From: Leifsonia sp. SCN 70-46
GTDB lineage: Bacteria; Actinomycetota; Actinomycetes; Actinomycetales; Microbacteriaceae
Length of the DNA: 64,000 nucleotides
Assembly: GCA_001725325.1 (NCBI GenBank)
Contig: MEFY01000002.1
Coordinates: 186,001 to 250,000 of the forward strand
Direction of reading: 5' to 3'
The notes beneath the pieces are model-generated. The model was not told the origin of the DNA and did no database searches. It saw only the letters and a program-made list of their open reading frames with translations. A program made the position numbers and the translations under genes. This document shows positions 9,878-18,765 of this stretch, one piece after another (the first letter of the stretch is position 1; the number at the start of each line of letters is the position of its first letter).

Positions 9878-9909
9878 CTGAGCAATCATTGCTCAGTTCC
9901 GCCCGGAAC
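9878..9909. promoter_or_regulatory. two adjacent perfect palindromes between glmM and glbN
   Basis: CTGAGCAAT–C–ATTGCTCAG (9878–9896) has 9-bp perfect arms and a 1-bp centre. GTTCCG–CC–CGGAAC (9896–9909) follows, with 6-bp perfect arms. They sit 50–80 bp upstream of the glbN start and immediately after the glmM stop. They could be a regulator site for glbN or a short double hairpin ending glmM. The half-site TTGCTCA also occurs ahead of the LAYTG operon at 4628. Confidence 0.5.
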
Positions 9910-9912
9910 GGC

Positions 9913-11274
9913 TCAGACGGCGAGGCGCTCGCGCACCGTGTCGGCGAGCGCGTGGGCCACGCGGTCGGCCTCATCCTGGTGCTCGGCCTCGACCATGACG
10001 CGCACCATGGGCTCCGTGCCCGAGGGTCGCAGCAGCACGCGGCCGGTCTCGCCGAGGCCCGCCTGGGCGTCCGCCACCGCCGAGGCGATGACGTCGTCGG
10101 AGCCGAGGGAGTGGTGGTCGACCCCCCGCACGTTGACGAGCACCTGCGGGTAGACCGTCATGACCGACGCGAGCTCCGCGAGCGACTTGCCCGTGCGCGC
10201 GAGCTCGGCGACGAGGTGCAGGCCCGTGAGGATGCCGTCGCCCGTGGTCGCGTACTTGGTCATGATCACGTGGCCCGACTGCTCGCCGCCCAGGGAGAGC
10301 CCCTTGGCGTTGAGCGCCTCGAGCACGTAGCGGTCGCCGACCGCCGTGTCGATCATGGCGATGTTGTGCTCGGCCATGGCGCGCTTGAGGCCGAGGTTGC
10401 TCATGACCGTCGCCACGAGGGTGCGGTCGGTGAGCACCCCGCGCTCCGCCATCGAGACGGCGAGGATGGCCATGATCTGGTCGCCGTCGATGACGTTGCC
10501 CTGCGCATCCACCGCGAGGCACCGGTCGGCGTCGCCGTCATGGGCGATGCCGAGGTGCGCGCCGTGCGCGACGACGGCGGCCGCGAGGGGCTCCAGGTGG
10601 GTGGACCCCACGCCGTCGTTGATGTTGATGCCGTCGGGGTCGGCCCCGATGACGGTGACCTTGGCGCCGGCATCCGTGAAGACCTGGGGCGAGATGCCCG
10701 CCGCCGCGCCGTGTGCGCAGTCGAGCACGACGTGCAGTCCCTCGAGGCGGTTCGGCAGCGTCGAGAGGAGGTGGACGATGTACCTGTCCTCGGCGTCGGA
10801 GAACCGTCGGATGCGGCCCACGTCCCCGCCGGTGGGGGCGAGGTGCTGGCCGGTGAGCGCCTGCTCGATGCGGTCCTCGACCTCGTCGGGGAGCTTCGTG
10901 CCGCCGCTCGCGAAGAACTTGATGCCGTTGTCGGGCGCGGGGTTGTGCGAGGCCGAGATCATCACGCCGAGGTCGGCCTTGAAGTCGGCGACGAGGAAGG
11001 CGAGGCCCGGGGTGGGGATGACGCCGGCGTCGTAGACGTCGACGCCCGAGCTCGCGAGGCCGGCGGCGACCGCCGCGGCGAGGAACTCGCCGGAGACGCG
11101 CGGGTCGCGGCCGATGACCGCGACGGGGCGCCGCCCCGAGGCGCGCCGACCGTCGGCGACGCGGCCCTTGCCCAGGACGACTGCTGCCGCCTGGGCGAGG
11201 CCGAGTGCGAGGTCGACCGTGAGCTCGCCGTTGGCGAGCCCACGGACACCGTCCGTGCCGAAGAGCCGAGGCAT
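9913..11274 (-). CDS. glmM: phosphoglucosamine mutase
   Basis: 453 aa, full length. GlmM turns glucosamine-6-phosphate into glucosamine-1-phosphate on the way to UDP-GlcNAc. It opens [15 protein letters not shown]. The phosphoserine loop [17 protein letters not shown] holds the active Ser at about 109; the metal loop DGDADRCL, the sugar loop GGEQSGH and the C-terminal [15 protein letters not shown] are all present. It follows rpsI by 26 bp in the leftward rplM–rpsI–glmM order common in actinobacteria. glmS, the preceding enzyme, is 7.4 kb away. Confidence 0.97.
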   Translation of the reverse strand: MPRLFGTDGVRGLANGELTVDLALGLAQAAAVVLGKGRVADGRRASGRRPVAVIGRDPRVSGEFLAAAVAAGLASSGVDVYDAGVIPTPGLAFLVADFKADLGVMISASHNPAPDNGIKFFASGGTKLPDEVEDRIEQALTGQHLAPTGGDVGRIRRFSDAEDRYIVHLLSTLPNRLEGLHVVLDCAHGAAAGISPQVFTDAGAKVTVIGADPDGININDGVGSTHLEPLAAAVVAHGAHLGIAHDGDADRCLAVDAQGNVIDGDQIMAILAVSMAERGVLTDRTLVATVMSNLGLKRAMAEHNIAMIDTAVGDRYVLEALNAKGLSLGGEQSGHVIMTKYATTGDGILTGLHLVAELARTGKSLAELASVMTVYPQVLVNVRGVDHHSLGSDDVIASAVADAQAGLGETGRVLLRPSGTEPMVRVMVEAEHQDEADRVAHALADTVRERLAV

Positions 11275-11300
11275 CGCTGCTGGTCTCTACCTGGCGCGGG

Positions 11301-11792
11301 TTAGCGCTTCGAGAACTGCGACGCCTTGCGGGCCTTCTTGAGACCGGCCTTCTTGCGCTCGATGACGCGCGCGTCACGGGTGAGGAAGCCGGCCTTCTTG
11401 AGGGTGGGGCGGTTGTTCTCGCGGTCGATCTCGTTGAGCGAGCGGGCGATCGCGAGACGCAGTGCGCCGGCCTGGCCCGAGGGGCCGCCACCGGTGATGC
11501 GTGCGACGACGTCGTACGAGCCGAGCAGGTCGAGGACCTTGAACGGGTCGTTGATCAGCTGCTGGTGCAGCTTGTTGGGGAAGTACTCGGCGAGCTCGCG
11601 GCCGTTGACCGTGGCCTTGCCCGTGCCGGGGACGATGCGCACGCGGGCGATCGCCTCCTTGCGGCGACCCACGGCTGCGCCGGGGACGTTGAGCACGGCG
11701 CGGGGGGCCTTGGGCGCGGCCTCGGGGGCCGACTCGGTGCTGTAGCTCGTGGGGGTCTCGTCAGTCTCGACGGCGTCTTCGATGTTGGCCAT
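11301..11792 (-). CDS. rpsI: 30S ribosomal protein S9
   Basis: 163 aa, longer than the usual ~130 because of a ~38-residue acidic, Ala/Pro-rich N-terminal tail ([20 protein letters not shown]…). The folded part starts near [17 protein letters not shown] and ends with the basic tail [14 protein letters not shown] that reaches the P-site tRNA. It lies 28 bp after rplM, with which it is normally co-transcribed. Confidence 0.97.
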   Translation of the reverse strand: MANIEDAVETDETPTSYSTESAPEAAPKAPRAVLNVPGAAVGRRKEAIARVRIVPGTGKATVNGRELAEYFPNKLHQQLINDPFKVLDLLGSYDVVARITGGGPSGQAGALRLAIARSLNEIDRENNRPTLKKAGFLTRDARVIERKKAGLKKARKASQFSKR

Positions 11793-11820
11793 TAGTAGTC
11801 CTTAAGTATCTGAGGGGGCT

Positions 11821-12267
11821 CTACTGAGCGACCTGGGAGAGGGTGTACGGCTTGGGCTGCTGCGCGGCGTGCGGGTGCTCGGCGCCCGCGTAGACCTTCA
11901 GCTTGGTGAGCTGGGCGCGACCGATCGAGTTCTTGGGGAGCATGCCGCGGATCGCCTTCTCGACGGCGCGGGTCGGGTGCTTCTCGAGCATCTCGGAGTA
12001 GGTCGTCGCCGTGAGGCCGCCCGGGTAGCCCGAGTGGCGGTAGGCCTTCTTCTGCGCGAGCTTGGAGCCCGTGAGGGCGACCTTCTCAGCGTTGACGATG
12101 ATGACGAAGTCGCCCATGTCCATGTGGGGGGCGAACGTCGGCTTGTGCTTGCCGCGCAGGAGGGTCGCTGCGTGGCTGGCGAGACGGCCGAGGACGACGT
12201 CGGTGGCGTCGATGATGACCCAGTCGCGCTGGACGTCCTCGGGCTTGGGCGAAAATGTACGCGTCAC
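11821..12267 (-). CDS. rplM: 50S ribosomal protein L13
   Basis: 148 aa, normal length. L13 is an early-assembly 23S rRNA-binding protein. Signatures are [35 protein letters not shown] and the C-terminal [17 protein letters not shown]. The start is GTG at 12267 ([16 protein letters not shown]), with AAGAAAG upstream. It is first gene of the rplM–rpsI–glmM unit, behind a structured leader of about 120 nt. Confidence 0.97.
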   Translation of the reverse strand: MTRTFSPKPEDVQRDWVIIDATDVVLGRLASHAATLLRGKHKPTFAPHMDMGDFVIIVNAEKVALTGSKLAQKKAYRHSGYPGGLTATTYSEMLEKHPTRAVEKAIRGMLPKNSIGRAQLTKLKVYAGAEHPHAAQQPKPYTLSQVAQ

Positions 12268-12399
12268 AGTAGTACTGCTTTCTTGTGATCGGATGAGTGG
12301 CTCGTGAATCCCGCTCCGGTGGGACGTTCTCCGACGATGTCGGCGAACCTCCCGGTGGAGGGCTCATGATCGGGTGCGTGGCACCAAGGGTCTACCTTA
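12268..12399 (-). promoter_or_regulatory. rplM promoter and leader with hairpin
   Basis: A -10 box TAAGGT is on the minus strand at 12399–12394, with a 4/6 -35 match TAGACG 17 bp upstream inside the end of truA. The predicted leader is about 120 nt and holds a stem GTTC/GAAC plus CCGAC/GTCGG (12326–12348). Such leaders ahead of L13 are often autoregulatory; here that is inference. Confidence 0.5.
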
Positions 12400-12406
12400 G
12401 GCGATC

Positions 12407-13246
12407 TCAGGCGTCGCGTCTAGCTCGCGTCTGGGCCGCCCGGGCCGCGAGGTCGTCGGGATAGCCCACCTCGACGAGCGTGAGGCCGTGCGCGGGCATG
12501 ACCTTGAACTCGCTCGTGCGCTGCTCCTCGGCACGGATGCCCAGCAGCCTGTCGCCCGCGAGCTTCGCCTCGCCCACCGAGACGACGGCCCCGACGAGCG
12601 CCCTCACCATGCTGTGGCAGAAGGCGTCCGCGCGCAGCGTCGCGGTGAGCACGCCGGACTCGTCGCGCCGCCACGAGTACTCCTGCAGCTCTCGGATCGT
12701 CGTCGCGCCCTCGCGCGGCCGGCAGTAGGCGGCCCAGTCGTGCAGCCCGAGCAGCTCGTCGGCGGCCGACGCCATGGCGGCGTCGTCGAGCTCGGCGGGG
12801 TACCAGACCGTGTGGCGGCGCAGCAGCGGGTTGCGCTCGGCACGGGCATCCGCGATGCGGTACTCGTACCGGCGGAAGACCGGCGAGAACCTCGCGTCGA
12901 ACCCCTCAGGGGCGAGGGATGCGGCGCGCACGTGCACGTCGCTGCGCAGCCCCGCGATGCCGTTGAGCCGCTTGCGCAGGGCCCAACCGGGATCGAGGGC
13001 GCCGCGCCCGTGCGGCTTGGTGAGCAGGGCGAGCTGCTCGTCGGTGAGGTCGAGGTGCGCGACCTGCCCCGTGGCGTGCACGCCCGCGTCGGTGCGGCCC
13101 GCCACGGTGAGCAGCACGGGCTCGCGGAAGACCGTCGCGAGGGCGGCCTCGAGCTCACCCTGGACGGTGCGCAGCCGGGGCTGGCGGGCCCAGCCCGCGA
13201 AGTCGGTACCGTCGTAGGAGATGTCCAGTCGCAGACGGGTCGGCAT
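12407..13246 (-). CDS. truA: tRNA pseudouridine(38-40) synthase
   Basis: 279 aa. TruA isomerises uridines 38–40 in the tRNA anticodon arm. It shows RLRLDISYDGTDFAGWARQP at the start and the catalytic loop GRTDAGVHATGQ with Asp53, then the C-terminal FCHSMVRALVGAVVSVGEAKL. A -10 box (TAAACT, 13258–13253) sits 6 nt before the ATG, so the message is probably leaderless. In related actinobacteria truA directly follows rplQ; here an acyltransferase gene separates them. Confidence 0.96.
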   Translation of the reverse strand: MPTRLRLDISYDGTDFAGWARQPRLRTVQGELEAALATVFREPVLLTVAGRTDAGVHATGQVAHLDLTDEQLALLTKPHGRGALDPGWALRKRLNGIAGLRSDVHVRAASLAPEGFDARFSPVFRRYEYRIADARAERNPLLRRHTVWYPAELDDAAMASAADELLGLHDWAAYCRPREGATTIRELQEYSWRRDESGVLTATLRADAFCHSMVRALVGAVVSVGEAKLAGDRLLGIRAEEQRTSEFKVMPAHGLTLVEVGYPDDLAARAAQTRARRDA

Positions 13247-13252
13247 CCTGAG

Positions 13253-13262
13253 AGTTTAGGCT
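13253..13262. promoter_or_regulatory. overlapping divergent -10 boxes of truA and the acyltransferase
   Basis: Minus-strand TAAACT (13258–13253) and plus-strand TAGGCT (13257–13262) share two bases. The first is 6 nt before the truA ATG, predicting a leaderless message; the second is 16 nt before the acyltransferase ATG. The two promoters probably compete for polymerase. Confidence 0.55.
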
Positions 13263-13278
13263 GGATGGCGGATCCCCT

Positions 13279-15102
13279 ATGACCCCACCCACGATGACCG
13301 GCGCCAGCCCCCGGCTGGCGGGACTGGACGGACTGCGCGCGATGGCCGTGCTGGCCGTCATGGCGTTCCACCTCCTTCCGGACACCCTCAAGGGTGGTTA
13401 CATCGGCGTCGACATCTTCTTCGTCATCTCCGGCTTCCTCATCACGGGCCTGCTCGTGCGCGAGCGCGCGGCCGTCGGCCGCATCTCGCTGCGCGGCTTC
13501 TGGGCGCGTCGCGCGCGCCGGCTCATCCCGGCCCTCGTCCTCGTCGTCGCGGTGTGCTCGACGGCCGCGCTGCTCATCGGGGGCGACGTGCTCGTGGGCC
13601 TCGGCTCGCAGGTGCTCGGCGCCGCAACCTTCAGCAGCAACTGGCTCGCCATCGTGCAGGGCCACAGCTACTTCGACGACACGACGCCCGAGCTGTTCCG
13701 CAACCTGTGGTCGCTCGCCGTGGAGGAGCAGTTCTACGTGCTGTGGCCGCTCGCTCTGCTCCTGCTGCTGCTCGTGCGCAGCCGCTTCGCGCGCTCGGCG
13801 ATCGCGCTCGCCATCGCCGTCGGCTCCGCCGCCGCCATGGCGCTGCTCGTGACCGACGACGCGACGCGCGTCTACTACGGCACAGACACCCACAGCTTCG
13901 GGCTCGCCCTGGGCGCGAGCCTCGCCTTCCTCGTCGAGGGCCGGTTCACGGATGCCCGCGCGAGCCTCCCCCGTGCCGCCCGGGTCGCCCTGCCGATCGT
14001 CGGCGGGCTCGCCGTGCTTGCCCTCATCGCCGCCGCGGGCCTCCTCCACGACGGGGACTGGCTCACCACCCACGGCGGGCTCGCCGCGGTCGCCGCGCTC
14101 ACCGCCGTCGCGATCGCCGGGGCGACGACCCCCGGCTCGTGGCTCGGCAGCGCCCTCGACGTGCAGCCGCTGCGCTGGATCGGCGAGCGCTCCTACGGCC
14201 TCTACCTGTGGCACTGGCCCGTGCTCGTGCTGATCGTCGCCGCCCTGCCCGTGGGCACCGCGTGGTGGATCGCGCCGTCCGCCGCCCTCGTGATCACGGT
14301 CGGTGCCTCGGCCCTGTCGTACGCGTTCGTCGAGACCCCGATCCGGCGGCGCGGGATGCGCGGCGCGCTCGTGCACGTCGCACGGGAGTCCGTCGTCATC
14401 CGCGCCACCGCCGCCGTCGCGGTGGCCGCACTCCTGGGCACCGTCGGCCTCACCGGGGTGGCGGTCGCGAGCGCGCCGCCGCGCGGCGAGGCCCAGTCCT
14501 CCATCGAGGCCGGCGAGCGGCTGCTCGCCCTGCCGGGCTTCGCGATGGCGCCCCGGCGCCCGCAGCCCCTGCCCTCGGGCGACCAGATCTACGCGATCGG
14601 CGATTCCGTGATGCTCGCGGCGGCGCCCGAGCTGCAGGAGCGGTTCCCGGGCATCGCGATCGACGCCGTCGTGTCGCGCCAGATGTTCGAGGCCACCGAC
14701 ATCGTGCAGGCCGCCGTGGACGCGGGCGCCATGCGGCCCATCCTCGTGCTCGGCCTCGGCACCAACGGGTGGATCGACGAGGAGACGCTCGACGAGGTGC
14801 ACGCCATGCTGCCGCGCGGCACGCGCATGATCGTCGTCAACGTGCAGGTTCCGCGCGAGTGGGGTCCCGACGTCAACTCGATCCTCGACGGCTTCGCACG
14901 CAAGGAGCGCGACGTCGAGCTCTCGAACTGGTACTCCGCGATCCAGCCCCAGATCGACGTGCTCGCGGACGACGAGGTGCACCCGGGCCCGACGGGCGGG
15001 CTCATCTACTGCAGCGCCCTCGCCGACGCCCTGCAGCGACTCTCGGAGATCCCGCCGCTCCTCGGCAGCAACGACTACGGGCTGGCGAACCTGCCGGTCT
15101 AG
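13279..15102 (+). CDS. acyltransferase-3 membrane protein with C-terminal SGNH domain (OatA-like)
   Basis: 607 aa. Residues 14–380 form the multi-helix acyltransferase-3 domain: GLRAMAVLAVMAFH (catalytic-type His31), GGYIGVDIFFVISGFLI, RRARRLIPAL and NLWSLAVEEQFYVLWP. After a further membrane helix near 385–405, the outer SGNH domain shows GDSV near 441, GTNGW in the block III position and DEVHPG (Asp/His about 564–567). This layout fits O-acetylation of peptidoglycan or another surface glycan. The gene reads against its ribosomal neighbours, between rplQ and truA, and ends at a skewed region carrying a long palindrome. Confidence 0.9.
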   Translation: MTPPTMTGASPRLAGLDGLRAMAVLAVMAFHLLPDTLKGGYIGVDIFFVISGFLITGLLVRERAAVGRISLRGFWARRARRLIPALVLVVAVCSTAALLIGGDVLVGLGSQVLGAATFSSNWLAIVQGHSYFDDTTPELFRNLWSLAVEEQFYVLWPLALLLLLLVRSRFARSAIALAIAVGSAAAMALLVTDDATRVYYGTDTHSFGLALGASLAFLVEGRFTDARASLPRAARVALPIVGGLAVLALIAAAGLLHDGDWLTTHGGLAAVAALTAVAIAGATTPGSWLGSALDVQPLRWIGERSYGLYLWHWPVLVLIVAALPVGTAWWIAPSAALVITVGASALSYAFVETPIRRRGMRGALVHVARESVVIRATAAVAVAALLGTVGLTGVAVASAPPRGEAQSSIEAGERLLALPGFAMAPRRPQPLPSGDQIYAIGDSVMLAAAPELQERFPGIAIDAVVSRQMFEATDIVQAAVDAGAMRPILVLGLGTNGWIDEETLDEVHAMLPRGTRMIVVNVQVPREWGPDVNSILDGFARKERDVELSNWYSAIQPQIDVLADDEVHPGPTGGLIYCSALADALQRLSEIPPLLGSNDYGLANLPV

Positions 15103-15185
15103 GGGCGCAGGATGCGCCGTGCCGCCCGGTCCCGCGGCGCGCCGGCCCGCCCGGCGCTGGCCCTCCCGCCCCGCGCTCCGCCCCC

Positions 15186-15215
15186 GCCCGGCCCCGCCCG
15201 GCCCCGCCCGGCCCC
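15186..15215 (+). repeat. 10-bp tandem repeat GCCCGGCCCC x3
   Basis: Three perfect head-to-tail copies of GCCCGGCCCC, followed by irregular GCTCCGC units to 15242. It forms the densest part of the C-rich left arm of the convergent region. Confidence 0.85.
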
Positions 15216-15242
15216 GCGCTCCGCCCCGCGCTCCGCGCTCCG

Positions 15243-15325
15243 CCCCGTGAAACCTTCCAAAGGCCAGTTTTTACGTGCCGGACCGACCGCTAGGTAAAAA
15301 GTGGCCTTTGGAAGGTTTCACGGGG
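15243..15325. repeat. long palindromic element, copy 1 (32-bp arms)
   Basis: Left arm 15243–15274 begins CCCCGTGAAACCTTCCAAAG and ends GCCAGTTTTTAC. Right arm 15294–15325 is its reverse complement with one mismatch (CAG against CAC), around a 19-nt loop. The arms are related to those at 57040–57123; the four-arm consensus is roughly CCCC.TGAAAC..TCCAAAG, then .GCA(G/C)TTTTTAC. The mismatch is at the same place in both copies. No transposase, terminal duplication or ORF accompanies it. Confidence 0.85.
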
Positions 15326-15512
15326 CAGCGAAGGGGCCGCGCGGAGCCGGGCGGCGCGGCCAGGCCGGCGCGGAGGGGGCGGCCCGGGCAGGGCCGCGCG
15401 CGGAGGCGGGCCGCACGGGACGACGCCGGCCGCGCGGGTACGCGCGGCGGCGCGGGATGCACGGCGGCGCGGGATGCGCGGCGCCCGGCAGCCCGCATCC
15501 TCGCCCTTAACG

Positions 15513-15545
15513 CAGAAGCGCCCCGCACGAGGCGGGGCGCTTCTG
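15513..15545 (-). terminator. rplQ terminator hairpin
   Basis: CAGAAGCGCCCCGC (15513–15526) pairs perfectly with GCGGGGCGCTTCTG (15532–15545) around a 5-nt loop, beginning 8 bp after the rplQ stop. No T-run follows. Its left arm starts CGCAGAAG, like the repeated units beside the rplL terminator. Confidence 0.8.
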
Positions 15546-15552
15546 ACAGGGA

Positions 15553-16128
15553 CTACTTGGACTCGGCGGCCTCGTCGGAAGCCTCGACCTCGGCGTCAGC
15601 GGCCTCGGCCGCGACGGTCTCGTTCTCGACGGACTCGGTCGACTCGGCGGCCTCCTCCTCGACAGTGGCGACGTCCTCGGCGGGAGCCTCGGTCTCCTCG
15701 GCCTTGGCGGCCTTGGGAGCGGGCTTCTCGGCCGCAGCGGCCTTCTTCGCCGACTTGGGCTTCGGGTTCACGGGCTCGAGCACGAGCTCGATCTGCACCA
15801 TGGAGGCGTTGTCGCCCTTGCGGAAGCCGAGCTTCGTGATGCGGGTGTAGCCGCCCTCGCGCAGCTCGACGAGCGGAGCGATCTCGGTGAACAGCTCGTG
15901 CACGACGCTCTTGTCGCCGATGACCGCGAGCACGCGACGGCGCGCGTGCAGGTCGCCGCGCTTCGCGAACGTGATGAGGCGCTCGGCGACGGGACGCAGG
16001 CGCTTGGCCTTCGTCTCGGTCGTCTTGATGCTCTTGTGGGTGAACAGGGCTGCGGCGAGGTTCGCGAGCAGGAGGCGCTCGTGGGCCGGCCCTCCGCCGA
16101 GGCGGGGTCCCTTGGTAGGTGTAGGCAT
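15553..16128 (-). CDS. rplQ: 50S ribosomal protein L17 with acidic C-terminal tail
   Basis: 191 aa. The first ~120 residues are normal L17 ([42 protein letters not shown], ending VQIELV), which sits near the tunnel exit. Residues ~128–191 are an Ala/Glu/Lys-rich, probably disordered tail ([20 protein letters not shown]). It follows rpoA by 38 bp and ends the leftward alpha-type cluster at a strong hairpin. Confidence 0.96.
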   Translation of the reverse strand: MPTPTKGPRLGGGPAHERLLLANLAAALFTHKSIKTTETKAKRLRPVAERLITFAKRGDLHARRRVLAVIGDKSVVHELFTEIAPLVELREGGYTRITKLGFRKGDNASMVQIELVLEPVNPKPKSAKKAAAAEKPAPKAAKAEETEAPAEDVATVEEEAAESTESVENETVAAEAADAEVEASDEAAESK

Positions 16129-16166
16129 TGTTCTAGTTCTCCAGTATCAGAAGGTCGGTGCGGCGC

Positions 16167-17162
16167 TTAGGCGTTCGTGTCGTCGTCGTCGTAGCCGCCG
16201 TAGAAGTGGGCGCCGTCGAATCCGGGAACGCTGTCCTTGAGGGAGAGGCCCATCTCGACGAGCTTGTCCTTGACCTCGTCGACCGACTTCTGGCCGAAGT
16301 TGCGGATGTTCATGAGCTGCGTCTCGCTCAGCGCCACGAGCTCGCTGACCGTGTTGATGCCCTCGCGCTTGAGGCAGTTGTAGCTGCGCACGCTGAGGTC
16401 GAGGTCCTCGATGGGCATGCTCAGCTCGCTCGACAGCACGGCGTCGACCGGCGCGGGGCCGATCTCGATGCCCTCTGCCGCGTTGTTGAGCTCGCGCGCG
16501 AGGCCGAAGAGCTCGGTCAGGGTGCGACCGGCGGAGGCCACGGCGTCACGGGGCGTGATCGCGGACTTGGTCTCGACGTCGACCACGAGGCGGTCGAAGT
16601 CGGTGCGCTCGCCGGCGCGGGTGGCCTCGACGCGGTAGGTGACCTTGAGCACGGGCGAGTAGATCGAGTCGATCGGGATCTGGCCCGCCTCGCTGAACTC
16701 GCTGCGGTTCTGGGTCGCCGACACGTAGCCGCGGCCGCGCTCGATGGTGAGCTCGAGCTCGAACTTCGCCTTGTCGTTGAGGGTCGCGATGACGAGCTCG
16801 GGGTTGTGGATCTCCACGCCCGCGGGAGCCGAGATGTCGGCGGCGGTGACCTCGCCGGCGCCCTGCTTGCGCAGGTAGGCCGTGATGGGCTCGTCGTGCT
16901 CGCTCGAGACGACCAGGTTCTTGATGTTCAGGATGACCTCGGTGACGTCCTCCTTGACACCGGGGACGGTGCTGAACTCGTGGAGCACGCCGTCGATGCG
17001 GATGCTCGTGACCGCGGCACCCGGGATCGACGAGAGCAGGGTGCGGCGCAGGGAGTTTCCGAGGGTGTAACCGAAACCGGGCTCGAGGGGCTCGATGACG
17101 AAGCGCGAGCGGAACTCTGAGATGTTCTCTTCGGCAAGAGTGGGGCGCTGTGCGATGAGCAC
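16167..17162 (-). CDS. rpoA: DNA-directed RNA polymerase alpha subunit
   Basis: 331 aa. The N-terminal dimerisation domain (about 1–235) includes [30 protein letters not shown]-type sequence; the C-terminal domain (about 250–331) has [19 protein letters not shown] and [18 protein letters not shown] start ([14 protein letters not shown]) with GAAAGGA upstream. Unlike the common order, rpsD is not between rpsK and rpoA; a 151-bp gap with a hairpin replaces it. A small stem AGGTGTC/GACACCT (17181–17202) lies just before the ribosome site. Confidence 0.97.
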   Translation of the reverse strand: MLIAQRPTLAEENISEFRSRFVIEPLEPGFGYTLGNSLRRTLLSSIPGAAVTSIRIDGVLHEFSTVPGVKEDVTEVILNIKNLVVSSEHDEPITAYLRKQGAGEVTAADISAPAGVEIHNPELVIATLNDKAKFELELTIERGRGYVSATQNRSEFSEAGQIPIDSIYSPVLKVTYRVEATRAGERTDFDRLVVDVETKSAITPRDAVASAGRTLTELFGLARELNNAAEGIEIGPAPVDAVLSSELSMPIEDLDLSVRSYNCLKREGINTVSELVALSETQLMNIRNFGQKSVDEVKDKLVEMGLSLKDSVPGFDGAHFYGGYDDDDTNA

Positions 17163-17266
17163 TGGTGATTCCTTTCGGCGAGGTGTCCGCTATTTGACAC
17201 CTGGATGCGACGAGTGGCTGGCCCGTCGTTCTGTTGAGTTATGAAAAGGACGTGCGGAATCAGACC

Positions 17267-17301
17267 CTGAGGCTCTCGAAGGGGCGCTTCGAGAGCCTCA
17301 G
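17267..17301 (-). terminator. strong hairpin between rpsK and rpoA
   Basis: CTGAGGCTCTCGAA (17267–17280) pairs perfectly with TTCGAGAGCCTCAG (17288–17301), with a 7-nt loop, 13 bp after the rpsK stop. Without a T-run it may be a pause, a processing site or a partial terminator setting the rpoA–rplQ level. It lies where rpsD is found in many actinobacteria. Confidence 0.7.
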
Positions 17302-17313
17302 TGCCCGAACTGG

Positions 17314-17712
17314 CTAGACGCGGCGGCGCTTGGGCGGGCGGCATCCGTTGTGCGCCTGCGGCGTCACGTCGTTGATGCTGCCGACCTCCAGGCCTGCGGC
17401 CTGGAGCGAGCGGATCGCGGTCTCGCGGCCCGAACCCGGGCCCTTCACGAAGACGTCGACCTTCTTCATGCCGTGCTCCTGCGCCTGGCGCGCAGCGGAC
17501 TCCGCGGCGAGCTGGGCGGCGAAGGGCGTCGACTTGCGCGAGCCCTTGAAGCCGACAGCGCCGGACGAGGCCCAGCTGATGACGGCGCCCGAGGGGTCGG
17601 TGATCGAGACGATCGTGTTGTTGAACGTCGACTTGATGTGGGCCTGGCCCAGCGCGACGTTCTTCTTCTCCTTGCGGCGCGGCTTGCGCGCAGCGGCCTT
17701 GGGTGCAGCCAT
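17314..17712 (-). CDS. rpsK: 30S ribosomal protein S11
   Basis: 132 aa, full length. S11 lies on the 30S platform near the mRNA exit. It shows the basic start [40 protein letters not shown] and the C-terminal [19 protein letters not shown]. Its ATG shares one base with the rpsM stop (TAATG). Confidence 0.98.
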   Translation of the reverse strand: MAAPKAAARKPRRKEKKNVALGQAHIKSTFNNTIVSITDPSGAVISWASSGAVGFKGSRKSTPFAAQLAAESAARQAQEHGMKKVDVFVKGPGSGRETAIRSLQAAGLEVGSINDVTPQAHNGCRPPKRRRV

Positions 17713-18092
17713 TACTTGCGTCCCGCCTTCTTCTTACCGGCAACAGTGCGCTTCGGGCCCTTGCGGGTACGAGCGTTGGTCTTGGTGCGCTGTCCGTGCA
17801 CGGGGAGGCCGCGACGGTGGCGGATTCCCTGGTACGAACCGATCTCAACCTTGCGGCGGATGTCGGCGGCGACCTCGCGGCGGAGGTCACCTTCCACCTT
17901 GAAGTTGACCTCGATGTAGTCGCGCAGTGCGATGAGCTGGTCATCGGTCAGATCCTTGACGCGGATCTCCCCGCTGATCCCGGTGTCGGCGAGGGTCTTG
18001 AGGGCCCTCGTACGGCCAACACCGTAGATGTAGGTCAGTGCGACCTCGACGCGCTTGTCGCGCGGGATGTCGACTCCGGCCAGACGTGCCAT
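17712..18092 (-). CDS. rpsM: 30S ribosomal protein S13
   Basis: 126 aa. S13 contacts P-site tRNA and the 50S head bridge. Signatures: [50 protein letters not shown] and a Lys-rich end [21 protein letters not shown] precedes the ATG. It is 117 bp after rpmJ and coupled to rpsK through TAATG. Confidence 0.98.
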   Translation of the reverse strand: MARLAGVDIPRDKRVEVALTYIYGVGRTRALKTLADTGISGEIRVKDLTDDQLIALRDYIEVNFKVEGDLRREVAADIRRKVEIGSYQGIRHRRGLPVHGQRTKTNARTRKGPKRTVAGKKKAGRK

Positions 18093-18209
18093 TGTGGCTT
18101 CTCCTGTGAGTGAGTGGAGGTTATGGACAGCACCGGTGCCAAGGCCTCCAACCCTGGGTGTCCACCGCTCGCGCGGCTTCCTGGTGCTGTTCTTTCTTCT
18201 GTTGAGTTG

Positions 18210-18326
18210 TTAGCCCTGGCGCTGCTTGTGACGCGGGTTGCTCTTGCAGATGACCATGACGTTCCCGTTGCGGCGGATGACGCGGCAGTGGTCGCAGATG
18301 GGCTTGACGCTCGGGTTGACCTTCAT
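18210..18326 (-). CDS. rpmJ: 50S ribosomal protein L36 (zinc-binding form)
   Basis: 38 aa: starts [14 protein letters not shown] and ends [10 protein letters not shown]. Cys11, Cys14, Cys27 and His33 form the zinc site, so this is the 'C+' form. It lies between infA (69 bp) and rpsM (117 bp), its usual position in actinobacteria. Confidence 0.96.
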   Translation of the reverse strand: MKVNPSVKPICDHCRVIRRNGNVMVICKSNPRHKQRQG

Positions 18327-18395
18327 TGTGTTTTCCTTGCACTCGCTGTCTTCGAATCCGCGGGATGCCGCGGTTCGTTACTTTCCAGCGCGTTC

Positions 18396-18617
18396 CTACT
18401 TGTAGCGGTAAGTGATCCGGCCGCGGGTCAGGTCGTACGGGCTCAACTCGACGACCACACGGTCCTCCGGGAGGATCCTGATGTAGTTCTGTCGCATCTT
18501 GCCCGAGATGTGGGCGAGCACTTTGTGTCCGTTGGTCAGCTCAACGCGAAACATCGCGTTGGGCAGAGCCTCGACAACTGCGCCCTCGATCTCGATGACA
18601 CCGTCTTTTTTGGCCAT
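18396..18617 (-). CDS. infA: translation initiation factor IF-1
   Basis: 73 aa single OB-fold protein that binds the 30S A site. It shows [40 protein letters not shown] and the end [15 protein letters not shown] -10 box about 88 bp upstream suggests it begins its own transcript covering rpmJ, rpsM and rpsK. Confidence 0.98.
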   Translation of the reverse strand: MAKKDGVIEIEGAVVEALPNAMFRVELTNGHKVLAHISGKMRQNYIRILPEDRVVVELSPYDLTRGRITYRYK

Positions 18618-18704
18618 AGCCTCTTCGTCGCTAATAGAGTGGGTTCGCTGGTCTGCGGGATGGGCTCAGGCATGACAAAAGTCGGCCTGAAACACCAAAG
18701 ATCA

Positions 18705-18710
18705 AGCTTA
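18705..18710 (-). promoter_or_regulatory. -10 box of the infA transcript
   Basis: TAAGCT on the minus strand (18710–18705) lies in the 148-bp gap between map and infA. The leader would be about 80 nt. The -35 region is poor. Confidence 0.45.
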
Positions 18711-18765
18711 GGTCATTCCCGGGCGTTTCGCCACCCAGGGTGTATACGCCGTGGGCGATCGGGGC

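Larger units (their letters stand above)
15103..15512. other. convergent intergenic region with skewed arms around a palindrome
   Basis: Non-coding. From the acyltransferase stop to 15242 the plus strand is strongly C-rich (runs of CCCGCCC, GCTCCGC); from 15326 to about 15490 it is strongly G-rich. The switch falls at the palindrome at 15243–15325, so RNA entering from either gene is C-rich and G-poor. Rho-dependent termination regions look like this, but the assignment is inference. No conserved protein, tRNA or transposase is seen. The layout is repeated at 56870–57500. Confidence 0.55.

Noticed and set aside
15243-15325. Ends of an insertion sequence or integron site
   Set aside because: No transposase or integrase nearby, no target duplication, and both arms lie within 83 bp.
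15243-15325. Ordinary intrinsic terminator
   Set aside because: The T-runs are inside the stem, not after it, and a separate hairpin already follows rplQ.
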